64,000 nt of DNA from Bradyrhizobium sp. CCGB12 (GTDB lineage: Bacteria > Pseudomonadota > Alphaproteobacteria > Rhizobiales > Xanthobacteraceae): the NCBI RefSeq assembly GCF_024199845.1, contig NZ_JANADO010000001.1, positions 1,798,001 to 1,862,000 of the forward strand, given 5' to 3'. Every line of letters starts with the position of its first letter. The first letter of the stretch is position 1. The notes under the pieces were generated by a model, which was not told where the DNA came from, searched no databases, and worked only from the letters and a program-made list of their open reading frames with translations. The translations under genes were made by a program, and so were the position numbers. Below are positions 44,468 through 52,882 of this stretch, piece after piece.

Positions 44468-45565
44468 ATGCCGTCCGCTGCCAAGACGCTCCGCGTCAGC
44501 TTTGTGCAATGCCGCGGCACGCCCTATGAGGTCGGCCGCGCGCAGGCTGGTGCCCTTGCGGTGACGCGCAAGGGTAAGGCATTTCTCCGCAAGAAGGTGC
44601 AGCTGCCGTCTTGGTTCAAGATTCGCAACGAGGAGCGTGCGTTCAGAAGTTATGCTCCCGACCTCTGGGAGGAGATCGGCGGGATCGCGGAACGGCTCAA
44701 TATCCCGATGGAGCAAGCGGTCCTTTGTTTCGGTAACGATGGCTTGCGCATGCCGACCGGCGGTTGCTCGGCGATCATGAGCGGTGGCGTGTATGGCCGC
44801 AACTATGATTTCCGGCCACGGGGGTATGAGGCGCGGTTTGCTCTCGTGCAAGTCCGCGGCAGCTACGCCAGTATCGGCGGCAGTCACCAGTTAACTGGGC
44901 GCCTGGACGGCATGAACGAACACGGGCTTACCATCGGCTTGCATTTGGTAAAGGTGCTCCCGCGATTCCCCGGTCTCACCAGCACGTTGCTGGTCAGGCG
45001 GGTGCTCGACAGTTGCGCGACCACCGCGGAGGCAATCGATCTCCTGCGTCGACTGCCTCACGCCATGAAGTACAACTATTCCCTGCTCGACGCTGGTGGT
45101 GTGGCTGCCGTGGTGGAAGCAGGAGCTGGGGCGGTAGTCGTTCGCCGTGGCGACTGGCTCGCCTGCACCAATCATTTCCAGTCGCCGCAACTAAGGCGCC
45201 TGAACCGCCGCCCCGCGCACTCGATTGGCAGGCTGCCGCCGCTTGAAAACTGGGCTGCACGAGAACTCACCGCTGAACAGACCTTCAAGGCGCTGAACTT
45301 CTCTGCCTCGCCGGCTTTCCATAACTATGGCAACGCCCAAACGCTGCATACCATCATCACCGAGCCGCCCAAGCGACGGCTGCTAATTGGCATTGGCGGC
45401 GATGCCGCCGCACTTGAGGAAGACATGATGGACGTCGACTTCAAGCTGTGGGTTGCCGGTGAGGATCTGCCGATAGAGCATCTCAAAGGTCAACTCGGCT
45501 TAGGTTTGCCATCATCGCGGCGGCCGAGAGCGAGGCCGCAGCTCAAAGTTCAACCGAGACAGTAG
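44468..45565 (+). CDS. C45 family autoproteolytic acyltransferase/hydrolase
   Basis: A 365-aa Ntn-hydrolase homologue of acyl-CoA:6-aminopenicillanic acid acyltransferase. The precursor would self-cleave before the nucleophile Cys in MPTGGCSAIMSGG; VYGRNYDFRPRG is the matching strand. Further family parts are LDGMNEHGLTIGLHLVKVLP and the tetrahelical TAEAIDLLRRLPHAMKYNYS, then ACTNHFQSPQLRRL. Such enzymes hydrolyse amides of acyl-amino acids or lactam side chains. It is the second cargo gene of the inverted-repeat segment. Confidence 0.88.
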   Translation: MPSAAKTLRVSFVQCRGTPYEVGRAQAGALAVTRKGKAFLRKKVQLPSWFKIRNEERAFRSYAPDLWEEIGGIAERLNIPMEQAVLCFGNDGLRMPTGGCSAIMSGGVYGRNYDFRPRGYEARFALVQVRGSYASIGGSHQLTGRLDGMNEHGLTIGLHLVKVLPRFPGLTSTLLVRRVLDSCATTAEAIDLLRRLPHAMKYNYSLLDAGGVAAVVEAGAGAVVVRRGDWLACTNHFQSPQLRRLNRRPAHSIGRLPPLENWAARELTAEQTFKALNFSASPAFHNYGNAQTLHTIITEPPKRRLLIGIGGDAAALEEDMMDVDFKLWVAGEDLPIEHLKGQLGLGLPSSRRPRARPQLKVQPRQ

Positions 45566-45692
45566 GATGCTCAAGTCCGGTTGTGGCCCTTAGCGGACCT
45601 GTTGATCTGCGCATCCAATGTCCGCTTACTTGGGCGGTGCGGACGAAGCTATGCCAGAAGCTGCAAGATAGATTTATGAGTACACGCCCTAG

Positions 45693-46062
45693 GAACGGAA
45701 TGACGCCTAGTAAGCCCATGAATGGCGTGCAGCCCGAGCGCTTGGAGGAATGCCTTTCGCCTGCGCCCTGCGGTCGCCGGACAGCGGAATTTGAATGATG
45801 CGGGGGCGCGACGCACGATCGCGCCGAATCGGCCTTGAGCGAAGCCGTTAGCCCTAGAGAGCCAGCCCTAGGTTCCTCTCAAGGGATGCGTCAAAGCCGC
45901 TAGGGGAGAGGCGCCTGCGCCGCGGCGGGTTCGCTTCGAACGGGTCATGGCCAGCAATGACGGGCTTCGTGCCCGTCCAGCTCGGCTTGGGGCTCGCTCG
46001 GGACTAAAATTGGGGTTTACACTCCGAAATCCCGTCAGGTAATAGGCTGCAATCCAGCAGAA
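45693..46062. other. 370-bp gap without a supported gene
   Basis: It contains the string GTTAGCCCTAGAGAG, which recurs almost identically at about 54260, and a GC-rich inverted region. No coding sequence is evident. Confidence 0.4.
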
Positions 46063-48051
46063 ATGTTTGGAAATGTAGCAGCTTCGGGTGGCTCATTGGG
46101 GATGAGTTCGGAGGGAATGAAGTTCCGCGGGGAGATCGTTCAGCTTCGAGCGATCGCTGTCCTGAGCGTTTTGCTCTTCCATTTGAAAGTACCAGGTTTT
46201 CAAGGCGGGTTCGTCGGCGTTGATGTCTTTTTCGTCATCTCTGGATATTTGATCACTCGCAACATTCTGCGAGACGAGGCGGCGGGCCGCTTCTCGTTCG
46301 GCGCTTTTTATCTGCGACGCACAAGGCGCATCTATCCAGCCCTGATCCTGACGGTCGCTCTGACCTATCTGGTTGGGGCGCTGTGGTCGGCTCCGCTGTT
46401 GTTTCTCGACATTGCCAAGGAGTGCACGCACGCGTTGCTCTCAATCGCGAACATCCAATACTGGAAAGAAGCTAGTCATTACTTTGCAGCAAAGTCGGAC
46501 GAGCTTGCTCTTCTCCACTGCTGGTCATTGTCGCTCGAAGAGCAATTCTATCTGCTCTGGCCTGCGCTTCTGATCGCAGCAGCACGTGTCAATTGTCTCA
46601 GGTCAGCGATTGCGCTCATCTCCATTGTATCTTTCATGGCGGCAGCGTGGATCGGGCCCATCGACAGCTCCGCCGCTTTCTTCCTGATGCCCTTCCGCAT
46701 TTTTGAGTTCGGCTGCGGCGCCTTGGTTCTCTTCGTTGATCAATCCACTGGCCGACGGGCATCACGCGAATTGCTGTCGGCTGGCGGCCTGGTTGTGATC
46801 ATTGGTAGTGCGCTGTTGCTCCGTCCGGATACTATAAGGCAAGAGCTACTGGTCCTCCTGCCTTGTCTCGGAGCCGCGGCTTTTATCATGGCTGGAGACA
46901 CGACCTTCGTCTCTCGCGCGCTGCGATTGCCTCCATTAATGACTGTCGGAACGATCTCCTATTCGTTGTATCTCTGTCACTGGCCGATCATTTTTTATTG
47001 CCGGTTCATCTTTGGCGACGCTGTAGATACGACGCTCGGGACCGTATCCATGTTAGTAAGCATGCTGCTCGTCGCGGCCATGATGTACCGATTTGTCGAG
47101 CTTCGGTTTATTGTGGTCGGCCCCGTAGGGCCGGGCCCCTGGATAGTCCTTACAAGGTTCAGCATCGTCACCGTTGCGATTGTGGCCGTCACGCACCTCA
47201 CATTTGTTTCAAAAGGCTTTGCTTGGAGATTGCCGGCTAGCGTCATCGCTGACGGACGCCTTGATAGTCCCTCCGTCAGCGAGAACGTCGAGGGGATAAC
47301 GAGCGATCCCCCAACTATCGAACTAGTCGGCGACTCTCACGCTGAAATGTATCTTGCTGGCCTGCTGCCATTGGTGCGGACCATGCGAGGTAACATCCAA
47401 TCTGTTGGATCCGCGGGCTGCCCAATTTTATTCGGGTTGGAGATGAAGAACCGTAGGCGAGAGGCTTGCAAGATGGTGCGCGATGAATCGCTTGAGTTGC
47501 TGAGGAGCAATTCACGCCCGATCATATGGGTGCAGCGCTGGGATCTCTATGACGACGCAATTCTCGAGTACGAGGTTGAAGGCTCTTGGTCTCGCAACGT
47601 CGGATCTTTCACGAAGTTGGAACATGCTCTTTTCAGGACACTGAACGAGCTTGCTCGAGACAGACGCATCCTGCTGGTAGGTGCACAGGTGCCGGCCAGC
47701 TGCGAGATAAATCGTCCAAGGCTGTTGCAAGGTCCGTTAGGCCACACTCCGCCATCCCCTTGTCCGCCAGTACCGAGAGCAAGCGTCGAGGCGATGGGCG
47801 AGGCCATTAACGCGATGCTGTCTCGTGTCAGCGAGCGCCTTGGAAACCGTGTAGAATTGATCAAGCCTATAGATTACATATGCGACACCACCTGCGTGGT
47901 TTTCCATGAAGGACACTGGCTGTACTGGGATCCGACCCACTTTACCTTGGCAGGGTCGCACTACATGGTCGACCGGCTCAAAGAACCACTGATAGCTTTT
48001 CTTCAAGCATCGAACGGTATTGCGACAAGCCACGGTACTGCCGCGCAGTGA
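46063..48051 (+). CDS. acyltransferase 3/SGNH fusion (OafA/YrhL-like O-acetyltransferase)
   Basis: A 662-aa inner-membrane enzyme that O-acylates surface polysaccharide. The acyltransferase-3 part has about ten helices: FRGEIVQLRAIAVLSVLLFH, VGVDVFFVISGYLITRNILR, the RRIYPALI motif and LLHCWSLSLEEQFYLLWPAL. A periplasmic SGNH domain starts near residue 420 with IELVGDSHAEMYLAGLLPLV and ends WDPTHFTLAGSHYMVDRL, carrying the Asp-x-x-His pair. Starts at 46102 or 46117 are also possible; homologues usually begin near the last. It is monocistronic. Confidence 0.9.
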   Translation: MFGNVAASGGSLGMSSEGMKFRGEIVQLRAIAVLSVLLFHLKVPGFQGGFVGVDVFFVISGYLITRNILRDEAAGRFSFGAFYLRRTRRIYPALILTVALTYLVGALWSAPLLFLDIAKECTHALLSIANIQYWKEASHYFAAKSDELALLHCWSLSLEEQFYLLWPALLIAAARVNCLRSAIALISIVSFMAAAWIGPIDSSAAFFLMPFRIFEFGCGALVLFVDQSTGRRASRELLSAGGLVVIIGSALLLRPDTIRQELLVLLPCLGAAAFIMAGDTTFVSRALRLPPLMTVGTISYSLYLCHWPIIFYCRFIFGDAVDTTLGTVSMLVSMLLVAAMMYRFVELRFIVVGPVGPGPWIVLTRFSIVTVAIVAVTHLTFVSKGFAWRLPASVIADGRLDSPSVSENVEGITSDPPTIELVGDSHAEMYLAGLLPLVRTMRGNIQSVGSAGCPILFGLEMKNRRREACKMVRDESLELLRSNSRPIIWVQRWDLYDDAILEYEVEGSWSRNVGSFTKLEHALFRTLNELARDRRILLVGAQVPASCEINRPRLLQGPLGHTPPSPCPPVPRASVEAMGEAINAMLSRVSERLGNRVELIKPIDYICDTTCVVFHEGHWLYWDPTHFTLAGSHYMVDRLKEPLIAFLQASNGIATSHGTAAQ

Positions 48052-48070
48052 GGCGCGGCACTACTTTGGT

Positions 48071-48213
48071 TTATTTCGTTGCAGCATCAGCCGCATCGCG
48101 GACCGCATCCTTGACGTCGCCCGCGGCGTTATGTGCGGAGCCTTTGGCCTTATCCATCTTGCCTTCGGCTTCCAGGCTCTTGTCGCCAGTGACCCCCCTT
48201 TGCTTGCTTGGTA
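48071..48213 (-). pseudogene. CsbD-family remnant
   Basis: In a frame shifted from the next gene, the sequence reads VTGDKSLEAEGKMDKAKGSA, then HNAAGDVKDAVRDAADAATK and stop. This is the C-terminal part of a CsbD-like stress protein. The N-terminal part is replaced by the small coiled-coil gene, joined in a GGGGGG run. Confidence 0.6.
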
Positions 48214-48374
48214 TATGCAATCGCCTTCTCGACCTCCGCCGCGAGGCGGTTGAGGTGCTCGGCTAACAGACTGAACAATTCTCGTTTGTGAGGCTCGGTG
48301 GCAAGATCGCGAATGAGCGCGCACTCAGCTGCCTCCGTTCGAAGCTTTTCCGCCTGCGCTAGCATGTCCTTCAT
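48150..48374 (-). CDS. small coiled-coil protein (MKDM family)
   Basis: A 74-aa protein: MKDMLAQAEKLRTEAAECAL, then IRDLATEPHKRELFSLLAEH and LNRLAAEVEKAIAY. It is a clear paralogue of the protein at 52883-53074. The last 17 or so residues come from running out of frame into the CsbD remnant. The function is unknown; a helical hairpin is predicted. Confidence 0.7.
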   Translation of the reverse strand: MKDMLAQAEKLRTEAAECALIRDLATEPHKRELFSLLAEHLNRLAAEVEKAIAYTKQAKGGHWRQEPGSRRQDG

Positions 48375-48506
48375 GAGGGTAACTCAGGGCTGCCAAATGG
48401 ACTGCAGTAGGCACCCCAAAGATTACCCGATTTTCGTGAGCCGGCTACCTCGCGGAGGTTGCCGCGCTTGATCCCCGTCCACTCCCTCAGGGACTGCTTG
48501 CTCCTC

Positions 48507-48677
48507 TCAAGCGTCTTCTGGCGGCAGCTTCGCTGCCAGGTGGGGCCAGTTGCGCTCGATGATGCCGCGCAGCTCGGGATCGACTTCGTCGATGGTGGCG
48601 AAGTTCTCGAGCTGAAGGCGGAGTGCTTCCAGTTGATCTGGATCAAGCACATGGCCGCGGTAGATTTCGATAGGCAT
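48507..48677 (-). CDS. small conserved hypothetical protein
   Basis: A 56-aa acidic protein starting MPIEIYRGHVLDPDQLEALR, then LQLENFATIDEVDPELRGII and ERNWPHLAAKLPPEDA. ATG 48677 fits the domain; the frame stays open to 48737. The style is Bradyrhizobium-specific, with no known function. Confidence 0.68.
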   Translation of the reverse strand: MPIEIYRGHVLDPDQLEALRLQLENFATIDEVDPELRGIIERNWPHLAAKLPPEDA

Positions 48678-49013
48678 AACGTGCCAACTAGACGGTCTGA
48701 CGAAAACCGGCCCATTGCCGACGCGCGCATCGGTCAATGGGCCGTTCCGGGTGGATGGCGTGAGAGTGTCGCGCCACAGACCGACATCTCAATCTCTTTG
48801 TTGGCGACTTCGTTCCCGCAACTTACGACACCGCGACAATCGTCTCACCGAGGACCCCGGCGACTACGCCTTTGAGCATTATGTGCGGAAGCCAACTAAA
48901 GACGAATACCGCAGCGAAGTCGATCGCTGCGGCCCGCGCCGTGTCCAAAAAATCCCGGGTGTTCGAGCAGACGCATCGAGCTGGACTAGGCCGCTTTGCT
49001 CAGAAAGAAGTGA
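48678..49013. other. 340-bp gap without a supported gene
   Basis: Frames at 48715-49095 and 48872-49078 are open, but neither has a ribosome site or protein-like pattern. Confidence 0.4.
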
Positions 49014-49032
49014 GGCCGCCTCAGTTGGCGGC
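49014..49032. terminator. GGCCGCC-loop-GGCGGC hairpin
   Basis: GGCCGCC TCAGTT GGCGGC lies just past the stop of the minus-strand gene at 49038. It belongs to the same hairpin series as those at 51530, 52065 and 52619. Confidence 0.6.
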
Positions 49033-49037
49033 TTCTT

Positions 49038-49235
49038 TCATGCTGGCGGGCCTCTGTCGTTTGCGTGCGAGGACGTGAGCGAACGTAGCAACTGATCAGC
49101 TCGCTCCCTGGTCAAATTGGCCGCCATGTACGACCCGATTAGTGCTGGGCCCTTGCGTTCTCGATCGTAGACAACCCAGCCTTTGCCGCCCATTCGCACG
49201 AAATATCGACTTTGTAACGGAATTTGGTCAGCCAA
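49038..49235 (-). CDS. small conserved hypothetical protein
   Basis: A 65-aa protein: MADQIPLQSRYFVRMGGKGW, then VVYDRERKGPALIGSYMAAN and LTRERADQLLRSLTSSHAND. It reads as a three-stranded unit plus helix. The function is unknown. Confidence 0.65.
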   Translation of the reverse strand: MADQIPLQSRYFVRMGGKGWVVYDRERKGPALIGSYMAANLTRERADQLLRSLTSSHANDRGPPA

Positions 49236-49500
49236 TGAAGCATGCTCCAGTTTGCCATAGCAGGGAGAGCATTCACCCTTAGAGATGCATTAGCATATGT
49301 GAATCTGGGGAAGCTTTTATAGGCCGCCGGGTCTCCTGAGAGTCGTTTGGTGAATGCCAGAACTTCAAACTTAACGTTTGTGGAAGAAACCTCTCTGCGC
49401 GTCCGTTAGCTGTAATTCACCACCGCACGGCAGTTGGCATTTATCGGTGATGAGAACGCCTATTGCGCTCCCGCCTTTCTCTAACGGAAAGGGGCGCGCC

Positions 49501-49704
49501 ATGACCCAGCGTCGGCGTCGTTTCAAGCAGACTGAAACCTTGGAAGAGCGTCTCGGAGCAGAGGCTATCCGGCTGCGCGAGGAAGCCAAGAAAGTTCCAC
49601 CAGGTATGGAGCGGGAGCAAATTCTGCGGAAGGCCCGCCGGTGCGAGACAGGCTCGCATGTGAGCGAGTGGCTGCGGTCGCCCGGCTTGCAGCCGCCGAA
49701 GTGA
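49501..49704 (+). CDS. small basic protein (SPGLQPPK family)
   Basis: A 67-aa protein: MTQRRRRFKQTETLEERLGA, then EAIRLREEAKKVPPGMEREQ and VSEWLRSPGLQPPK. It is a paralogue of the gene at 61832-62035, sharing the exact C-terminus SPGLQPPK. The ribosome site GGAAAGGGG precedes the ATG. The function is unknown. Confidence 0.72.
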   Translation: MTQRRRRFKQTETLEERLGAEAIRLREEAKKVPPGMEREQILRKARRCETGSHVSEWLRSPGLQPPK

Positions 49705-49709
49705 GGCCC

Positions 49710-49826
49710 ATGATCCAAGACCCTCAGGTCGAGACCTACTCATTCCACGCGCGCGTTTGCTTGGGCATTGCTGCCGTCGGCTTCGTCGTTTTCGTTGCCG
49801 GGCTGCTATTGAGCGTCCTCCAGTAA
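49710..49826 (+). CDS. 38-aa single-span membrane protein
   Basis: It reads MIQDPQVETYSFHARVCLGI then AAVGFVVFVAGLLLSVLQ, one transmembrane helix. It starts 6 bp after the previous stop. A 7-bp hairpin (49826-49832 with 49840-49846) follows immediately. Confidence 0.6.
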   Translation: MIQDPQVETYSFHARVCLGIAAVGFVVFVAGLLLSVLQ

Positions 49827-49926
49827 GGCCGCGCGGGCGGCGGCCTCTCGTCACGCTGGCGGCCTTCTCGGAATGTTTTTGCAGGTGTCCAATTTGCCGG
49901 TAACGTTTCCCTACAGGGAGCGCTCA

Positions 49927-50103
49927 ATGAAAGACATGCTGGAACATCTCGCGATCCTTCGTGAGCAGATCAGCCGATGCGAAGAGCTGAGGGACGCAGC
50001 GAAGTCGGATAGAAAGCGCGCCTTCTTTGACAGGATCGTCGCTCGCTACAGGGTCCTTGTCGTCGAGTTAGAAGCCATGATCTCGGAAGCCGCGAAGGAG
50101 TAG
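49927..50103 (+). CDS. small coiled-coil protein (MKDM family)
   Basis: A 58-aa protein: MKDMLEHLAILREQISRCEE, then LRDAAKSDRKRAFFDRIVAR. CAGGGAGCGCTCA precedes the ATG. It is related in design to the MKDM proteins at 48150 and 52883. Confidence 0.68.
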   Translation: MKDMLEHLAILREQISRCEELRDAAKSDRKRAFFDRIVARYRVLVVELEAMISEAAKE

Positions 50104-50268
50104 GGAAGCCTCAGTGGGCGCCCTCGTTCACGCTGGCGGACTTTGCACCCTGCTAGCGGCCGTGTCCCTAGCCTGAGTTGAGATATCTCCTAATTCCCCT
50201 GAGGAAGTGTTCACTAAGTAACACAGGTGATGGTCCCAACCGGGATATGGGTCCACATATGCCGGATG

Positions 50269-50442
50269 CATCCTCTGTCGTCCGAATCATACCGTTCGCT
50301 TGAAACGCAGTGCCGTCATCAGGCAGCCATCACGACAACACCAGCCACCAAGTTGGAGCTGCTGCAAATGGCTCGTGAATACAAAGCCTTGGCAGAATGG
50401 CTGATCGCGAAAGTTCAATTTTGCCAAGGTGACTTGTGGTAG
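50269..50442 (+). CDS. small helical protein
   Basis: A 57-aa protein: MHPLSSESYRSLETQCRHQA, then TTPATKLELLQMAREYKALA. Starts at 50227 and 50230 are also in frame. It is similar in plan to the gene at 51085. The function is unknown. Confidence 0.58.
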   Translation, partial: HPLSSESYRSLETQCRHQAAITTTPATKLELLQMAREYKALAEWLIAKVQFCQGDLW

Positions 50443-50534
50443 TTGTATCGGCATCACCGGCCGAGGCTCTGCCCGTAGGCGTCGGTGGCTGAGAGACCGA
50501 TCGCGCTCCCGCCTGCCTAACAGGGAGCGTCGCC

Positions 50535-50692
50535 ATGCGGATCTATCGTCCTACCTCTATTGATCACGAGCAAGCCGAGCAGATGCGTGAGATGACGGAG
50601 AAGGCGCGGCAGCTTCTACGGCACCGCCGCCTGACACTTTCCTTGGGCGTAAGACGCACGAGCCGCCGCCCAAGCTGGATCGTCAGGAGTAA
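50535..50692 (+). pseudogene. frameshifted small gene
   Basis: ATG 50535 opens MRIYRPTSIDHEQAEQMREM, then TEKARQLLRHRRL. The expected end DTFLGRKTHEPPPKLDRQE with TAA at 50690-50692 lies in another frame, consistent with loss of one G after CGCCTG near 50630. The uncorrected frame runs on to 50807. Confidence 0.6.
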
Positions 50693-50835
50693 AGCACCTC
50701 GCGTGGCGGCCGTACGGGCTGGCGAGCCTTGTACTGACTTCCCGGAACGTTGCCCTAATTTGATTTTTGCGAGTGGCTTAAATTACTTAGGGAACTCATT
50801 AACATAATCATTGCCTCCCCAGAGAGGCGACGGCC

Positions 50836-50997
50836 ATGTGCGCGAGATGCACTCAGCTGGATGAAAAGCTTCAGCACTATCGAAGGATTGCTGAGCGGGT
50901 GGGCGACAAGCTAACCACCGCAGCCCTCGACAATCTAGCCGAACAATACGCGGCCCAAAAATTGGCGATGCATCCTAAGGCTGAAGAAGCTTCCTGA
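50836..50997 (+). CDS. 53-aa hypothetical protein with CxxC start
   Basis: It reads MCARCTQLDEKLQHYRRIAE, then RVGDKLTTAALDNLAEQYAA and QKLAMHPKAEEAS. AGAGAGGCGACGGCC precedes the ATG. It is a helical hairpin with an N-terminal CARC. The function is unknown. Confidence 0.65.
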   Translation: MCARCTQLDEKLQHYRRIAERVGDKLTTAALDNLAEQYAAQKLAMHPKAEEAS

Positions 50998-51084
50998 CTC
51001 CGCTTCGAGTGAGCGCGGAACACTTGGACGACACGCCCATTAATGGAGGGACCAATTTGGAGGATTGGCCATGGGATCGAACGT

Positions 51085-51252
51085 ATGCACCCGCCTCGCT
51101 ATTGGCAGATGCGAGCGGAAGAGTTTCACGTGAAGGCCGACAACTGCAAGCATCCCGAGATCAAGGAAAGCTTGCGTAGGGTCGCCAAGAGCTACGAAGA
51201 ACTAGCCGAACGCGCCGAGCAAATCCGCACCGTCCGAGATGTGGCAGAGTAG
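51085..51252 (+). CDS. small helical protein
   Basis: A 55-aa protein: MHPPRYWQMRAEEFHVKADN, then CKHPEIKESLRRVAKSYEEL. It has the rhizobial two-helix pattern with a central Cys-x-His. An upstream in-frame start exists at 51043. Confidence 0.63.
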   Translation: MHPPRYWQMRAEEFHVKADNCKHPEIKESLRRVAKSYEELAERAEQIRTVRDVAE

Positions 51253-51298
51253 CTGGTGATTTTAGGAACTGCCGGCGACTAACGTGTGTTAATCGGCA

Positions 51299-51529
51299 AT
51301 GCCGAGATACTTTTTCAACGTCCACGATGTCCAGCCAAGCACCGATGATTTAGGCGAGGAATTGCCCGACGACGACGCGGCATGGCGTGAGGCAACGAAA
51401 TTCGCTGGCGCGCTGCTTAACGATATCGATGGGAAATATCGCCCCGGCCAAGAGTGGTCGCTAGAGGTTATGGACGAAGCGCGGAGGCCGCTCTATTTCA
51501 TCAATATTGGATCGAGAAAGATGAGGTGA
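51299..51529 (+). CDS. DUF6894-like small protein
   Basis: A 76-aa protein: MPRYFFNVHDVQPSTDDLGE, then ELPDDDAAWREATKFAGALL and WSLEVMDEARRPLYFINIGS. The R-Y-F-F start and D-x-x-G-E motif are those of the DUF6894 family, also seen at 62555. The function is unknown. A strong hairpin follows the stop directly. Confidence 0.72.
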   Translation: MPRYFFNVHDVQPSTDDLGEELPDDDAAWREATKFAGALLNDIDGKYRPGQEWSLEVMDEARRPLYFINIGSRKMR

Positions 51530-51554
51530 GGCCGCCTGAGCTGGCGGCCTATTT
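51530..51554 (+). terminator. intrinsic-type terminator
   Basis: A perfect 7-bp stem GGCCGCC / GGCGGCC with loop TGAGCT is followed by TATTTC. It begins at the base after the stop codon. Confidence 0.75.
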
Positions 51555-51663
51555 CAAGTCTAGTGTCCTAATTCTCCGTCTGCGGGTATCTAAATCGAAA
51601 GGGGTCGCCTTTCAGCGACCCATGAAATGCCAGCCCCGGCAATGGCCATAGTACCGATCCCAA

Positions 51664-51867
51664 ATGCCGAAGTTGATTCCGGACAACTACCGTCGTCCAA
51701 TGTTTCTCTTCGCGAGTGCCCTAGCACGGGCTATGGCGGATGCGACTCGCGAAAGCTTGGAGCGGCTGGTCGCCCCAGGCGAAGCTACCATTGAGGTTCG
51801 GGACGACGCTGGGCCTGTCACGCGGGTGCGGTTCACGGTCGCGGTAGAGCGCATTAGAAAGCAGTAG
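51664..51867 (+). CDS. small hypothetical protein
   Basis: A 67-aa protein: MPKLIPDNYRRPMFLFASAL, then ARAMADATRESLERLVAPGE and TIEVRDDAGPVTRVRFTVAV. It is helix followed by beta hairpin. A start at the internal Met13 is possible. The function is unknown. Confidence 0.6.
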   Translation: MPKLIPDNYRRPMFLFASALARAMADATRESLERLVAPGEATIEVRDDAGPVTRVRFTVAVERIRKQ

Positions 51868-51978
51868 GGCAGCCACAGTTCGCCACAGTGGCCGTGCAGT
51901 TTTCGACAGAGGAAGGCCGCTTCATCGAGTAAGCCCTCCTGCTACCACTCAAAGGTTGCATATGCTACTTTTGGCTTC

Positions 51979-52068
51979 ATGTGGCGGGAGCGCGCGATAG
52001 AAGCGGGTATCGTCGTGGCGGGTGCGGCCCCCATCGTCATTGTCGCGCTGATGATACTCATGAAGTAA
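51979..52068 (+). CDS. 29-aa membrane peptide
   Basis: It reads MWRERAIEAGIVVAGAAPIV then IVALMILMK, a basic start and one hydrophobic helix. Its stop lies inside the base of a long hairpin shared with the convergent gene. Confidence 0.5.
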   Translation: MWRERAIEAGIVVAGAAPIVIVALMILMK

Positions 52069-52095
52069 GGCCGCCTCAGTTGGCGGCGGCCTTAC
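52065..52095. terminator. bidirectional terminator hairpin
   Basis: GTAAGGCCGCC (52065-52075) pairs perfectly with GGCGGCCTTAC (52085-52095), loop 9 nt. It sits between convergent stops on both strands. Confidence 0.78.
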
Positions 52096-52340
52096 TCTGG
52101 AAGGAGCTGGTAAACCTCGCCAGGTTCTAGGTTGAGCTCCTCGAACAACCTTTGCTGCTTTTCTGTGAGAACGGCTGGCACAATTTCCGCCGTCCATCCC
52201 TCGGGGACAGCCGCGAGGACCAACGTCAACGCCTGCGTAGGCTTGGCTAAGGCTAGCCACATCTGCTTCGTTGGCCTCGGCGCGTCGTCTGAGGTCACTT
52301 CAACGATAGTGAATGAATTGCCGAACGACTCTGCCATCAT
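52092..52340 (-). CDS. small hypothetical protein
   Basis: An 82-aa acidic protein: MMAESFGNSFTIVEVTSDDA, then PTKQMWLALAKPTQALTLVL and LFEELNLEPGEVYQLLPE. A mixed alpha/beta fold is likely. The second Met is an equal start candidate. The function is unknown. Confidence 0.62.
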   Translation of the reverse strand: MMAESFGNSFTIVEVTSDDAPRPTKQMWLALAKPTQALTLVLAAVPEGWTAEIVPAVLTEKQQRLFEELNLEPGEVYQLLPE

Positions 52341-52361
52341 GGCTAATCCGGCGGCGTGTTG

Positions 52362-52559
52362 CTAGTTGCTAGTTGGGCTGGGAAGTCGAACGGGACCGGC
52401 AATCAATCGATAGGTGGGCACCCAAGCGGTGTTCCAGGATTCCATGGTCACGCCACAGACCGAGCACTCGAAGCTGGCGATCTGCCGACCGGGAGCCATC
52501 GCCTCGGTTCGGCTATAGACCGCGCCGCACTGACAGGATCGATGATGAGATTCTGGCAT
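52362..52559 (-). CDS. small zinc-ribbon protein
   Basis: A 65-aa protein with two Cys pairs (SCQCGAVY and FECSVCGVTMESWNT), a typical C4 zinc ribbon. The C-terminus is Pro-rich. It is of a type common in rhizobia; function unknown. Confidence 0.68.
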   Translation of the reverse strand: MPESHHRSCQCGAVYSRTEAMAPGRQIASFECSVCGVTMESWNTAWVPTYRLIAGPVRLPSPTSN

Positions 52560-52616
52560 GCCCGTTTATGCGCCAGAAAATCGAAATAGACCACTCGGCA
52601 CAGCGTGAGCCGACAA

Positions 52617-52641
52617 GAGGCCGCCAACCGAGGCGGCCTTA
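52617..52641 (-). terminator. terminator hairpin of the 45-aa gene
   Basis: GGCCGCC (52619-52625) and GGCGGCC (52632-52638) form a 7-bp stem immediately after the minus-strand stop at 52639. Confidence 0.7.
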
Positions 52642-52776
52642 CTGTAGCAGGCGCTGGCGCAACTTCCTGACGATCTCCCGCAGCTCGGCGGCGTACTCCT
52701 GGACCACGCGCCGCCCCTCATCCAAGCGCGATGGCGGGGCTTCCTTACCCTCGGTCTGTCTTTCGGGGTCGGGCAT
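52639..52776 (-). CDS. 45-aa coiled-coil protein
   Basis: It reads MPDPERQTEGKEAPPSRLDE, then GRRVVQEYAAELREIVRKLR and QRLLQ. A polar leader precedes an amphipathic helix. A ready terminator supports it as a gene. Confidence 0.58.
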   Translation of the reverse strand: MPDPERQTEGKEAPPSRLDEGRRVVQEYAAELREIVRKLRQRLLQ

Positions 52777-52882
52777 GGCTCGATGGAAGGCCGTGGACGC
52801 CGATACCGTTTGAGCTAGATCAATGGACGGCGGCCTTACTGCTCGTCGCGTTGGCGGGGCCGTGGGCCGACCCTCGCCTCGG

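Larger units (their letters stand above)
43499..45692. mobile_element. transposase-less segment bounded by a perfect 22-bp inverted repeat
   Basis: The ends at 43499-43520 and 45671-45692 are exact inverse complements (CTAGGGCGTGTACTCATAAA...). Outermost CTAG on both sides may be the target site. The interior carries a GNAT gene and a C45 peptidase gene, with no transposase. The ends look like those of IS5/IS630-class elements, but the family is not assigned. Confidence 0.6.

Noticed and set aside
48715..49095. 126-aa plus-strand frame
   Set aside because: It runs through a terminator hairpin and overlaps a better-supported minus-strand gene.
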